Positions 1 to 6,368 of a DNA stretch of 35,314 nucleotides are shown piece by piece. The notes below the pieces were generated by a model. The model had not been told where the DNA came from, did no database searches, and saw only the letters and a list, made by a program, of their open reading frames with translations. Positions within the stretch are counted from its first letter, which is position 1; the number at the start of each line of letters is the position of its first letter. Source of the DNA: Blautia sp. (GTDB lineage Bacteria; Bacillota; Clostridia; Lachnospirales; Lachnospiraceae); assembly GCA_023663685.1 (NCBI GenBank), contig JAMPHB010000014.1:1-35314 (forward strand). The letters run 5' to 3'. The translations under genes were made by a program, and so were the position numbers.

Positions 1-42
1 TAAAGTGCGTAAGTTTTGGTTACCGGTAACTTACACACTTTA
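1..42. repeat. Inverted repeat at window edge, possible terminator
   Basis: Positions 1-15 and 28-42 form a 15-bp stem with one C-A mismatch (position 6 against 37) around a 12-base loop. Part of the loop and stem is itself a perfect palindrome (GTTACCGGTAAC, 19-30). It lies just downstream of the minus-strand gene that ends at 76, so it could terminate that transcript, a convergent transcript from outside the window, or both. The bases that would form a U-run are cut off by the window edge, so the terminator role is inference. Confidence 0.5.
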
Positions 43-75
43 TATTACACTCCCGCGGAATTACTTTAAGAGCCG

Positions 76-588
76 TTATTTCTTCTTAGACGATTTTTTG
101 GAAGCCTCATTTTCTTTCTCTGCTTTCAGTTTAGCGTTGGCCTCGTTGTATTTGGCCTGCATTCTGGCGCGGAAGCTCTTCTTTTTCTCGGGCTTCTCCA
201 GCGAACCGCGAAGTCCCCGCACGCCGGTTATGTAGAGCCCGCTGACGGTGGCCTTTACTTCTTTTTTGACAGGGATATCGTCGAAAACCTGCTCGTCCGC
301 AATGAGCGTCATAATCTTCGGGCCGACCTTCGCCTTGACAATGGGCATTTTGGTGCGGCGCATCAGCTTGGGAGTCTGTTCCAGAATCTGCTGGGGCAGC
401 CCCGATTCATTCATGCGCATTCGCTTTTTATCAATAATTAACATGGTGACGGTCTGAGCCGCCGCCGCAATCTGCTGATCCTGCTCTTCTTTTCGCTTCT
501 GTGCCTTTCTGCCAAGAAAATACAACGCTGCCATCACAGCCAGAAGTATGACGGCGATAACCAGTAAAACAATTGTCGATGTTCTCAC
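76..588 (-). CDS. Small membrane-anchored protein with basic tail, unknown function
   Basis: A 170-residue protein that I do not recognise as a named family. Residues about 5-25 are one hydrophobic segment followed directly by basic residues (GRKAQKRKEEQ), which predicts a single N-terminal membrane anchor with the rest in the cytoplasm. The middle (about 45-120) is a compact alternating hydrophobic/basic region that could be a small folded domain. The tail (about 130-170) is very rich in Lys, Glu and Ala, likely helical, and ends in KKSSKKK. The start is a GTG (586-588): an AGGAGG site lies 7 bases before it on the minus strand and no better ATG is near. A well-formed promoter precedes it (619-647). 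It is transcribed away from the neighbouring lipoprotein gene. The lysine-rich end could bind nucleic acid or acidic lipid, but that is a guess. Confidence 0.75.
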   Translation of the reverse strand: MRTSTIVLLVIAVILLAVMAALYFLGRKAQKRKEEQDQQIAAAAQTVTMLIIDKKRMRMNESGLPQQILEQTPKLMRRTKMPIVKAKVGPKIMTLIADEQVFDDIPVKKEVKATVSGLYITGVRGLRGSLEKPEKKKSFRARMQAKYNEANAKLKAEKENEASKKSSKKK

Positions 589-618
589 TTTTTTTCCTCC
601 TGATTCTCATAATGAAAA

Positions 619-647
619 ATTGTAGCAAAGTTTTATGAAAAAATCAA
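619..647 (-). promoter_or_regulatory. Sigma-A type promoter for the minus-strand membrane protein gene
   Basis: Read on the minus strand: TTGATT (-35, at 642-647), a 17-base spacer, then TACAAT (-10, at 619-624). It lies about 30 bases before the GTG start and its AGGAGG site. Four of six -35 bases and five of six -10 bases match consensus. Confidence 0.65.
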
Positions 648-736
648 TGCACAAGCTGAATATTGCTTGGAAATCAGTTTTTTAATTGTGGGCGGCGTAA
701 TGTGCAGGCGATACCACGCTATCTGTTCCGTCAAAT

Positions 737-870
737 GGATTTTCGTATGTTCTGGTAAGGGCGCTGCTTGTGACGCGACCGCCCGCAATTCGCCGTCGTG
801 GCTCAGTGCGGGCTTTACAGGACATCCGTGTCCCGTAATCACTGGTTATTTGCAGAACATATGAAAATCC
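737..870. repeat. MITE-like inverted-repeat element
   Basis: GGATTTTCGTATGTTCTG (737-754) and CAGAACATATGAAAATCC (853-870) are inverted copies that differ at one of 18 positions. Between them are two further hairpins: GCCCGCA (781-787) with TGCGGGC (807-813), and GGACA (820-824) with TGTCC (829-833). Long terminal inverted repeats around about 98 bases of structured, non-coding, GC-rich DNA is the form of a miniature non-autonomous element or an intergenic palindromic repeat. No clear target-site duplication is visible and there is only one copy in the window, so mobility is inference. Confidence 0.5.
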
Positions 871-955
871 TATTTTCTGTCACAAAGATAGCTTTGGAAT
901 TCGCCTGCACGTTCCGCCGCCTGCAATTGCAAAATAGATTTCCGCGCAATATCGT

Positions 956-984
956 TTGTATTTTGGAGAAAACTGTGGTATGTT
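956..984 (+). promoter_or_regulatory. Probable promoter for PPIase lipoprotein and asnS
   Basis: TTGTAT (956-961), a 17-base spacer, then TATGTT (979-984). Each hexamer matches consensus at four positions. It precedes the lipoprotein start at 1040 by a short leader carrying a 6-bp hairpin. Confidence 0.45.
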
Positions 985-1039
985 AGTGTTATTGCATGTC
1001 CCGCCCAAAGCGGGAATGGGAAAGGAAGATGATTTCATT

Positions 1040-2272
1040 ATGAAGAAAAAGATACTGACGGGGCTTTTGTGTCTGGTGATGGCGACGGCGGCAGCCTGCG
1101 GGAACGGCGCAGAGGATAGCCGGAACGCAGGGACGGAGAATGGGACAGAAACGGGAGCCACGCCTGCCTACGAGGGCGTCCGCAGCGCCCAGATAGAGGT
1201 GGAGCCGGAAAAGCTGATAAAGACGCTCTCTGATTACAAGGGAATTGATGTGACGATCACCGGGGATTACGAGGTGACGGACGAGACGGTGGAGCAGAGT
1301 GTCCTGCAGGTTCTCTCCTATAGCGGAGCCGACACGGTGGAGGTGACAGACCGGGATACCGTGGAGGCGGGAGATTATGTGAAGATTGATTACACGGGCT
1401 ATAAGGACGGCGTGGCTTTCGACGGGGGAGCGGCGGCTGACGTGATGATGGATGTCAGCAACAACCTGGAAGTCACCAGCGGCAACCCTTATATTGACGG
1501 CTTCTGCGATGATCTGGAGGGGGCAAAGGTCGGGGATGAGCTGGATACGGATGTAACCTTTCCGGAGCAGTACCAGTCGGCAGAGCTGGCGGGACAGCCG
1601 GCGGTATTTCATATCACAGTCAAGGGAATCTATCGGCCGCTGACGCTGGAGGAGCTGACCGACGAGATGGTGGCCTCCGCCTTTGCAGAGCAGGGCGTTT
1701 CCACAAAGGAAGAGCTTGTGGGCAGTATGCGGGAGATGCTGGAGAGCCAGATGTCCTCCTACAAGATGCAGGCGACGCTGAACGCCGTGCAGACCTATAT
1801 TCTTGAGCACAGCGAGGTGGAGATCCCCGAGGAGTATATGCAGGCCCGCCTGGCGGAGCTGGAGTACAGCACCGCGATAGAGAACTGTCAGGAGGGGCAG
1901 ACGCTGGATGAATTTCTGGTGGCAAACGGTACGACACTGGAGGCACAGCGGGAAGTCTGGATAAGCACGCTGGAGCAGCAGATTAAGATGGAAATTTTGT
2001 TCAGGCGCATTGCCGAGCTGGAGCAGATTACAATAGACGAAGAGGAATTCACCAATTATGTAAATTATTTCGTACAGTCCGGCAGCGGCAGTTTCACCAC
2101 GGTGGAGGATGTGTACAACTACTATGGCGTCGGGGATGCAAAGGGCGGAGAGCAGGAGCTGCGCAAGCTGTTTCTCGCCCAGAGAGGTCTGAGCTTTGTA
2201 GCGGAAAACGCCAATGTGACCGTGGAGGGAACGGATTCGGGGGAGCCGGAGACGGAGAGCGCGCAGGAATAG
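1040..2272 (+). CDS. Trigger-factor-like FKBP-type peptidyl-prolyl isomerase, lipoprotein
   Basis: A 410-residue lipoprotein. The start at 1040 is chosen because it gives a clean lipoprotein signal ([10 protein letters not shown], then a hydrophobic run ending AAAC, Cys20) behind a purine-rich AAAGGAAG site. An in-frame ATG at 956 would place 28 non-signal residues in front. Residues 20-50 are a polar linker. About 112-200 form an FKBP domain ([16 protein letters not shown], then PGN/IDGF- and AFHITV-like strands). About 205-390 are helical and resemble the C-terminal chaperone domain of trigger factor. The ribosome-binding N-terminal domain of trigger factor is absent, as expected for a surface form. 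Likely role: folding of exported proteins on the outer face of the membrane, as PrsA does with a different PPIase fold. The tail is acidic. asnS follows after 22 bases and probably shares the transcript. Family call firm, client proteins unknown. Confidence 0.85.
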   Translation: MKKKILTGLLCLVMATAAACGNGAEDSRNAGTENGTETGATPAYEGVRSAQIEVEPEKLIKTLSDYKGIDVTITGDYEVTDETVEQSVLQVLSYSGADTVEVTDRDTVEAGDYVKIDYTGYKDGVAFDGGAAADVMMDVSNNLEVTSGNPYIDGFCDDLEGAKVGDELDTDVTFPEQYQSAELAGQPAVFHITVKGIYRPLTLEELTDEMVASAFAEQGVSTKEELVGSMREMLESQMSSYKMQATLNAVQTYILEHSEVEIPEEYMQARLAELEYSTAIENCQEGQTLDEFLVANGTTLEAQREVWISTLEQQIKMEILFRRIAELEQITIDEEEFTNYVNYFVQSGSGSFTTVEDVYNYYGVGDAKGGEQELRKLFLAQRGLSFVAENANVTVEGTDSGEPETESAQE

Positions 2273-2294
2273 GAAAGATAAGGAGGGTTTTGAG

Positions 2295-3686
2295 ATGGAG
2301 CTGGTAAACATACGGGATATTTTTCGGGATACGGTGCGGTACCGGGATCAGGAGGTCGCGGTCGGCGGCTGGGTCAGAAGCAACAGAAGTTCCAAAAATT
2401 TTGGCTTCCTCGTGGTGAACGACGGGACATTTTTTGAGCCGGTCCAGGTGGTCTATGCGAATGGTCTGGACAACTATGAGGAGATCAGTAAGATCAATGT
2501 GGGGGCGGCAGTCATAGTCAGGGGAACGCTGGTGCCCACCCCCGAGGCGAAACAGCCCTTTGAGATTCAGGCGGCCTCGGTACAGATCGAGGGGGCGTCC
2601 ACGCCCGATTATCCCCTGCAAAAAAAGCGCCATACCTTCGAGTATCTGCGCACAATCTCCCACCTGCGGGCAAGGACGAACACCTTTGAGGCGGTTTTCC
2701 GCGTGCGCTCGCTGTGCGCTTACGCAATTCATAAGTTTTTTCAGGAGCGGGATTTTGTGTATGTGCACACGCCGATCATAACCGGAAGCGACTGTGAGGG
2801 AGCCGGGGAGATGTTTCAGGTGACGACGCTGGACATGGAAAACCTGCCGAAAAATCCCGACGGCAGCGTGGATTTTTCAAAGGACTTTTTCGGAAAGTCC
2901 ACGAATCTTACCGTGTCAGGCCAGCTGAATGGCGAGACCTACGCGCAGGCATTTAAGAACATATATACCTTCGGCCCCACCTTCCGGGCGGAGAATTCCA
3001 ACACCACGAGGCACGCGGCGGAGTTCTGGATGATCGAGCCGGAGATTTCCTTTGCGGATCTGGAGGACGATATGCTTTTGGCGGAGCACATGCTGAAATA
3101 TGTAATCCGCTATGTGCTGGAGCACGCGCCGGAGGAGATGGCATTTTTCAACAGTTTTGTGGACAAGGGGCTTCTGGATCGTCTGGAGAATGTGGTGGGC
3201 AGCGATTTTGCCCGGGTGACCTACACGGAGGCTGTGAAGCTGCTCTCTAAGAAAAATGATAAGTTCGAGTACAAGGTTTCGTGGGGCTGTGACCTGCAGA
3301 CGGAGCATGAGCGGTATCTGACGGAGCAGACCTTTAAGCGTCCCGTGTTTGTGACAGACTATCCGAAGGAGATCAAAGCATTTTATATGAAGCTGAACGA
3401 CGACGGCAGGACGGTCGCGGCAGTGGACTGTCTGGTGCCGGGCATCGGGGAGATCATCGGCGGAAGCCAGAGGGAGGACGATTACGGCAAGCTCCTTGCC
3501 AGAATCCGCGAGCTGGGACTTTCCGAGAAGGATTACGGATTCTATCTGGATCTGCGCAGGTATGGAAGCTCCAGACATGCGGGCTTTGGGCTGGGCTTTG
3601 AGCGCCTTGTCATGTATCTGACCGGGATGACCAATATCCGCGACGTGGTTCCCTTCCCGAGAACCGTGGGGAATTGCGACCTGTAG
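2295..3686 (+). CDS. asnS: Asparaginyl-tRNA synthetase
   Basis: Charges tRNA-Asn with asparagine using ATP, in the cytoplasm. At 463 residues it has the usual bacterial length. Residues about 1-110 form the OB-fold anticodon-binding domain ([19 protein letters not shown]). The rest is the class IIb catalytic domain: motif 2 is seen as [20 protein letters not shown], and motif 3 as GFGLGFERL at 430-438, followed by [18 protein letters not shown] is typical of AsnRS rather than AspRS. The start ATG follows AAGGAGGG closely. It sits 22 bases after the lipoprotein gene. No T-box leader fits in that gap, so any asparagine control would have to act upstream. Downstream there is only a weak AT-rich hairpin (ATTACA/TGTAAT near 3704-3718) before a new promoter-like sequence. 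Confidence 0.97.
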   Translation: MELVNIRDIFRDTVRYRDQEVAVGGWVRSNRSSKNFGFLVVNDGTFFEPVQVVYANGLDNYEEISKINVGAAVIVRGTLVPTPEAKQPFEIQAASVQIEGASTPDYPLQKKRHTFEYLRTISHLRARTNTFEAVFRVRSLCAYAIHKFFQERDFVYVHTPIITGSDCEGAGEMFQVTTLDMENLPKNPDGSVDFSKDFFGKSTNLTVSGQLNGETYAQAFKNIYTFGPTFRAENSNTTRHAAEFWMIEPEISFADLEDDMLLAEHMLKYVIRYVLEHAPEEMAFFNSFVDKGLLDRLENVVGSDFARVTYTEAVKLLSKKNDKFEYKVSWGCDLQTEHERYLTEQTFKRPVFVTDYPKEIKAFYMKLNDDGRTVAAVDCLVPGIGEIIGGSQREDDYGKLLARIRELGLSEKDYGFYLDLRRYGSSRHAGFGLGFERLVMYLTGMTNIRDVVPFPRTVGNCDL

Positions 3687-3741
3687 TGCTTACAAGGTGA
3701 GGATTACATTGTGTAATTTTGCATGTTTTTCCAACAAAAGG

Positions 3742-3771
3742 TTGTTTTTTATCTAAAAAAGCCGATATAGA
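3742..3771 (+). promoter_or_regulatory. Possible promoter for the 78-aa protein gene
   Basis: TTGTTT (3742-3747), an 18-base spacer, then TATAGA (3766-3771), with an AAGGAAGG ribosome site about 27 bases further on. Match quality is moderate. Confidence 0.4.
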
Positions 3772-3816
3772 AGATGTGACCAATAAAATATGTATCCAAG
3801 GAAGGATGTGCCGCAT

Positions 3817-4053
3817 ATGGAAGTGAGGGATATTTTTAAGGTGACGTCTGTGGGATCAGCAGCTTCTTCGATCGATCTCAAATCCAGATTGAAGGAGGAG
3901 ATGAAAAATTCCACGAGACAATTCGGAATGCATTCGGGCAGCAAAGCAGGCAGGGCGGACTGGACGAAGAACCTGGAGGGAGCGACCCTCGGGTATACCA
4001 GAAACGCGCAGGCTTACTTCACCCAGGAAATGCAAAAAGAGTATACTTACTAA
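3817..4053 (+). CDS. Small cytoplasmic protein of unknown function
   Basis: A 78-residue protein, not recognised. I prefer the ATG at 3817 over the in-frame ATG at 3790, because AAGGAAGG (3799-3806) lies about ten bases before 3817 while nothing precedes 3790. The protein starts MEVRDIFKV, has no signal or membrane segment, and is basic in its first half (KSRLKEEMKNSTRQF). It contains Gly/Ser/Ala-rich turns and an aromatic, tyrosine-rich end (GYTRNAQAYF... EYTY). It has its own likely promoter and a strong terminator directly after the stop, so it appears to be a single-gene transcript. It occupies the place just upstream of the SCIFF region where yajC often lies in related genomes, but it does not look like YajC, which has an N-terminal membrane helix. 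Confidence 0.7.
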   Translation: MEVRDIFKVTSVGSAASSIDLKSRLKEEMKNSTRQFGMHSGSKAGRADWTKNLEGATLGYTRNAQAYFTQEMQKEYTY

Positions 4054-4056
4054 GAG

Positions 4057-4093
4057 AAAAATAAGCCGTACACATAGTGTAGGGCTTATTTTT
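4057..4093 (+). terminator. Rho-independent terminator
   Basis: AAAAATAAGCC (4057-4067) pairs with GGCTTATTTTT (4083-4093), and TACAC/GTGTA extend the stem inward past one G-G mismatch to an ATA loop. The A-run and T-run make it usable on either strand. It ends the 78-aa protein transcript. Confidence 0.85.
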
Positions 4094-4190
4094 CATATTA
4101 GCGGCGCAGCAAAGCGGGCTTGTCCACTTTGTTCTATGTGGGAAAGACGGCGCATAGAATGAATAGAATAATTTGCGGGGTAGCGCTAAA

Positions 4191-4628
4191 ATGAGTGAGG
4201 ATAGAGTGGAGCAGGGGAAGGAGCAGGAACAGGGGGAAAAGGAGCGTCCGCCGCGAAAGCTCCGGCTGCCGAAGCGGCTCATGGCCTTTTTGGGAATACT
4301 GCTGTCAGAGTGTGCGGCGGCGGCTGGTCTTCTGCTGCTTTTCGCCTGTATAGCCTTCCGGCTGCGGCTTTCCACAGAAGTAATCCGGGCGGGGCTCACC
4401 GCGCTCTATCTCCTGCCATGCCTGCTGGGAGGCTGTCTCGTGCGCTGGGGGAAGCTTTCCCCGGCTCTGCTGTGGGGAATCGGCGTGGGAGCGGCTTTTT
4501 ATGGAGTCCTGCTGGTAATGTCCGTGCTGCTGCAGGCCGGAGCCGCCATCGGGGGAGGAATCCCTGTTTTGTGCCTTGCGGGGGGAGCGGCGCCGGTGCT
4601 TCTGAAAGGAAAAAAGCCGGCTGTTTAG
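4191..4628 (+). CDS. TIGR04086-type membrane protein next to SCIFF genes
   Basis: A 145-residue integral membrane protein. The ATG at 4191 is preferred to an in-frame TTG at 4173, because a GGGG element (4177-4180) precedes 4191 and nothing precedes the TTG. Residues 1-30 are charged and cytoplasmic (SEDRVEQGKEQEQGEKERPP). About four hydrophobic segments follow (starting LMAFLGILLSECAAAAGLLL and ending AAIGGGIPVLCLAGGAAPVL), with a KGKKPAV tail. The size, the helix count and the position directly before the SCIFF precursor fit the TIGR04086 family of small membrane proteins, which in Clostridia is commonly found beside scfA, scfB and secDF. Its function is not known. A role at the membrane with peptide handling or Sec export is suggested only by this neighbourhood. 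Confidence 0.75.
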   Translation: MSEDRVEQGKEQEQGEKERPPRKLRLPKRLMAFLGILLSECAAAAGLLLLFACIAFRLRLSTEVIRAGLTALYLLPCLLGGCLVRWGKLSPALLWGIGVGAAFYGVLLVMSVLLQAGAAIGGGIPVLCLAGGAAPVLLKGKKPAV

Positions 4629-4660
4629 GATTCCATTTTAGGATTTCCTGAAAAAAAGCT

Positions 4661-4688
4661 TTGCATATCAAAACGTCTGTGCTATAAT
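4661..4688 (+). promoter_or_regulatory. Sigma-A promoter for scfA
   Basis: TTGCAT (4661-4666), a 16-base spacer, then a perfect TATAAT (4683-4688), about 57 bases before the scfA start. It gives the peptide gene its own strong start, separate from the membrane protein upstream. Confidence 0.75.
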
Positions 4689-4744
4689 GGATAAGCAAAT
4701 TCTTTAAAATACTGATTTGTGTAAGAAAAAAGGAGATAATGATT

Positions 4745-4888
4745 ATGAAGCATGTGAAGACATTAAATACAAGAAAGCTGCAAAATACGATTGTAAAGGG
4801 CGGCTGCGGCGAGTGCCAGACATCCTGCCAGTCTGCCTGCAAGACCTCCTGCACAGTCGGCAACCAGACTTGTGAGAAGTGCCGTTAG
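4745..4888 (+). CDS. scfA: SCIFF ranthipeptide precursor (six-cysteine peptide)
   Basis: A 47-residue peptide beginning MKHVKTLNTRKLQ, an almost perfect SCIFF leader, with the core GGCGECQTSC-QSACKTSC-TVGNQTCEKCR. Cysteines lie at 21, 24, 28, 32, 36, 43 and 46. Six are the family set and Cys46 is extra. The AAAGGAGA ribosome site lies about nine bases upstream. SCIFF peptides are modified by a radical-SAM/SPASM enzyme that joins a cysteine sulfur to a threonine side-chain carbon. In the studied C. thermocellum member the link is, as I recall, Cys32 to Thr37, and both residues are present here at the same numbers. The maturase gene follows. The product's role is unsettled; signalling or regulation has been proposed. 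It is a short gene that gene finders easily miss. Confidence 0.96.
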   Translation: MKHVKTLNTRKLQNTIVKGGCGECQTSCQSACKTSCTVGNQTCEKCR

Positions 4889-4906
4889 ATTCTGATTAAC
4901 GGTCAG

Positions 4907-4962
4907 GCCCTGTTTTAAACCGCGTGCGCCGCGCGCGGTTATTGTTGTGCTTGCGACAGGGC
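4907..4962 (+). promoter_or_regulatory. Nested hairpin between scfA and scfB
   Basis: An inner 10-bp stem, AACCGCGTGC (4918-4927) with GCGCGCGGTT (4931-4940), has a 3-base loop and one G-T pair, and is followed by a T-rich stretch (ATTGTTGTGCTT). An outer 7-bp stem, GCCCTGT (4907-4913) with ACAGGGC (4956-4962), encloses it. The inner stem with its weak T-rich tail looks like a leaky terminator or RNA-stability element, which would give more precursor mRNA than maturase mRNA. That role is inference. Confidence 0.6.
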
Positions 4963-4990
4963 AGGGGATTTACGAGAGAGGAGTAATTGA

Positions 4991-6352
4991 GTGGTTCATC
5001 AGTTTAAGAACAACGGCTATGCGATTGTTTTAGATGTCAATTCCGGCGCGGTTCATGTGGTAGATGATGTGACCTACGATGTGATTGCGCTGTTTCCGGA
5101 TCATACAGGAGAAGAGATAGAGGCCGCGCTGCTGGACAAGTATCCTGCACAGGAGATTGCTGAGGCTCTCGGTGAGGTGGCGGAGCTCAAAGAGCGGGGA
5201 GAGCTTTTTTCCGAAGATATATACGAGAAGCATATCACAGATTTTAAGAAGCGCCCCACCGTGGTGAAGGCGCTGTGCCTGCATATCGCGCACGACTGTA
5301 ATCTCGCCTGCCGCTACTGTTTTGCGGAGGAGGGGGAGTACCACGGACGCCGGGCGCTCATGGATGTTCAGACCGGAAAGCAGGCGCTGGATTTTCTGAT
5401 TGCGAATTCCGGTACGAGAAAGAATCTCGAGGTCGATTTTTTTGGCGGCGAGCCCCTTATGAATTTTGAGGTGGTGAAGCAGCTGGTGGCATACGGCAGG
5501 GAGCAGGAAAAGCTGCACGACAAGCATTTTCGTTTTACCCTGACGACGAACGGCGTGCTTTTGGACGACGCGGTGATGGAATTTGCCAACCGGGAGATGG
5601 ACAATGTCGTGCTTAGCATCGACGGGCGCAGGGAGGTGCACGACCGGATGCGTCCCTTCCGGAAGGGCGCGGGCAGCTACGACATGATCGTGCCAAAGTT
5701 TCAAAAGCTTGCGGACAGCCGGAAGCAGGAGCGCTACTATGTGCGGGGAACTTTCACCCATTACAATACAGACTTTTCTGAGGATGTGCTGCATCTTGCC
5801 GATCTGGGATTTCAGCAGATTTCGGTGGAGCCGGTGGTGGCGCAGCCGACAGACGATTACGCCCTGACGAAGGAGGATCTGCCGAAGCTTTTTGCGGAGT
5901 ACGACAGGCTGGCGGCGGAGATGGTCAAAAGGAAGCGGGAGGGGAAGGACTTTCACTTTTTCCACTTTATGATCGACCTGACGGGCGGCCCCTGCGTGTA
6001 CAAGAAGCTGAGCGGCTGCGGCTCCGGCACGGAATATCTGGCGGTGACCCCCTGGGGGGATCTCTATCCCTGCCACCAGTTCGTCGGCAACGAGGCGTTT
6101 CTTATGGGAAATGTCTGGGACGGCGTGACGGCAGAGGCCATCAGGGACGAATTTAAGAGCTGCAATGTCTATGCAAAGGAGAAATGCCGGGACTGTTTTG
6201 CGAGGTTCTACTGCAGCGGAGGCTGTGCCGCGAACTCCTACAATTTCCACGGGAGTATCACGGACGCCTATGAGCTCGGCTGTGAGCTTCAGAAAAAACG
6301 CATCGAGTGTGCGATTATGATAAAAGCCGCAGAAGCGGACATAATAGAATAA
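4991..6352 (+). CDS. scfB: SCIFF peptide maturase, radical SAM/SPASM thioether-forming enzyme
   Basis: A 453-residue cytoplasmic enzyme that installs the Cys-to-Thr thioether in the SCIFF precursor using S-adenosylmethionine. Residues about 1-85 are the peptide-recognition (RRE-like) region; the opening MVHQFKNNGYAIVLDVNSG is characteristic. The radical SAM cluster motif is C103-x3-C107-x2-C110 (CNLACRYC), followed by a GGEP motif (DFFGGEPLMNFE). The C-terminal part carries the SPASM cysteines: CGSGTEYLAVTPWGDLYPCH, then CRDCFARFYCSGGCAAN, then a late ELGCELQKKRIEC. The start is GTG at 4991, set by GAGAGGAG 7-8 bases upstream and by the conserved N-terminus. secDF follows after 16 bases and is probably co-transcribed, which links the peptide to secretion by position only. 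Confidence 0.97.
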   Translation: MVHQFKNNGYAIVLDVNSGAVHVVDDVTYDVIALFPDHTGEEIEAALLDKYPAQEIAEALGEVAELKERGELFSEDIYEKHITDFKKRPTVVKALCLHIAHDCNLACRYCFAEEGEYHGRRALMDVQTGKQALDFLIANSGTRKNLEVDFFGGEPLMNFEVVKQLVAYGREQEKLHDKHFRFTLTTNGVLLDDAVMEFANREMDNVVLSIDGRREVHDRMRPFRKGAGSYDMIVPKFQKLADSRKQERYYVRGTFTHYNTDFSEDVLHLADLGFQQISVEPVVAQPTDDYALTKEDLPKLFAEYDRLAAEMVKRKREGKDFHFFHFMIDLTGGPCVYKKLSGCGSGTEYLAVTPWGDLYPCHQFVGNEAFLMGNVWDGVTAEAIRDEFKSCNVYAKEKCRDCFARFYCSGGCAANSYNFHGSITDAYELGCELQKKRIECAIMIKAAEADIIE

Positions 6353-6368
6353 AAGAGAGGAAACGAAG

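Larger units (their letters stand above)
589..1039. other. Gene-free stretch between divergent genes
   Basis: This 451-base stretch separates the minus-strand gene from the lipoprotein gene. It holds a promoter for each (619-647 and 956-984), the inverted-repeat element at 737-870, and a small 5'-leader hairpin (TCCCGC at 999-1004 with GCGGGA at 1010-1015) just before the lipoprotein ribosome site. The short open frames here have no ribosome site and unnatural composition, so I do not call any as genes. Confidence 0.6.

Noticed and set aside
633-842. Minus-strand 69-codon and plus-strand 65-codon frames in the 650-870 region
   Set aside because: They overlap the inverted-repeat element, lack ribosome sites and are better explained as open frames within a repeat.
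989-2311. Long open frame (440 codons) on the minus strand across the lipoprotein gene
   Set aside because: It is antisense to a well-supported gene, is rich in His/Arg/Leu as expected for the reverse of GC-rich third positions, has no ribosome site and matches no family.
5030-6250. Long minus-strand frames opposite scfB (5030-6250), secDF (7158-8243) and glyA-serS (9619-10899)
   Set aside because: They are all antisense shadows with the same His/Arg/Leu-rich composition, and the plus-strand genes there are certain.
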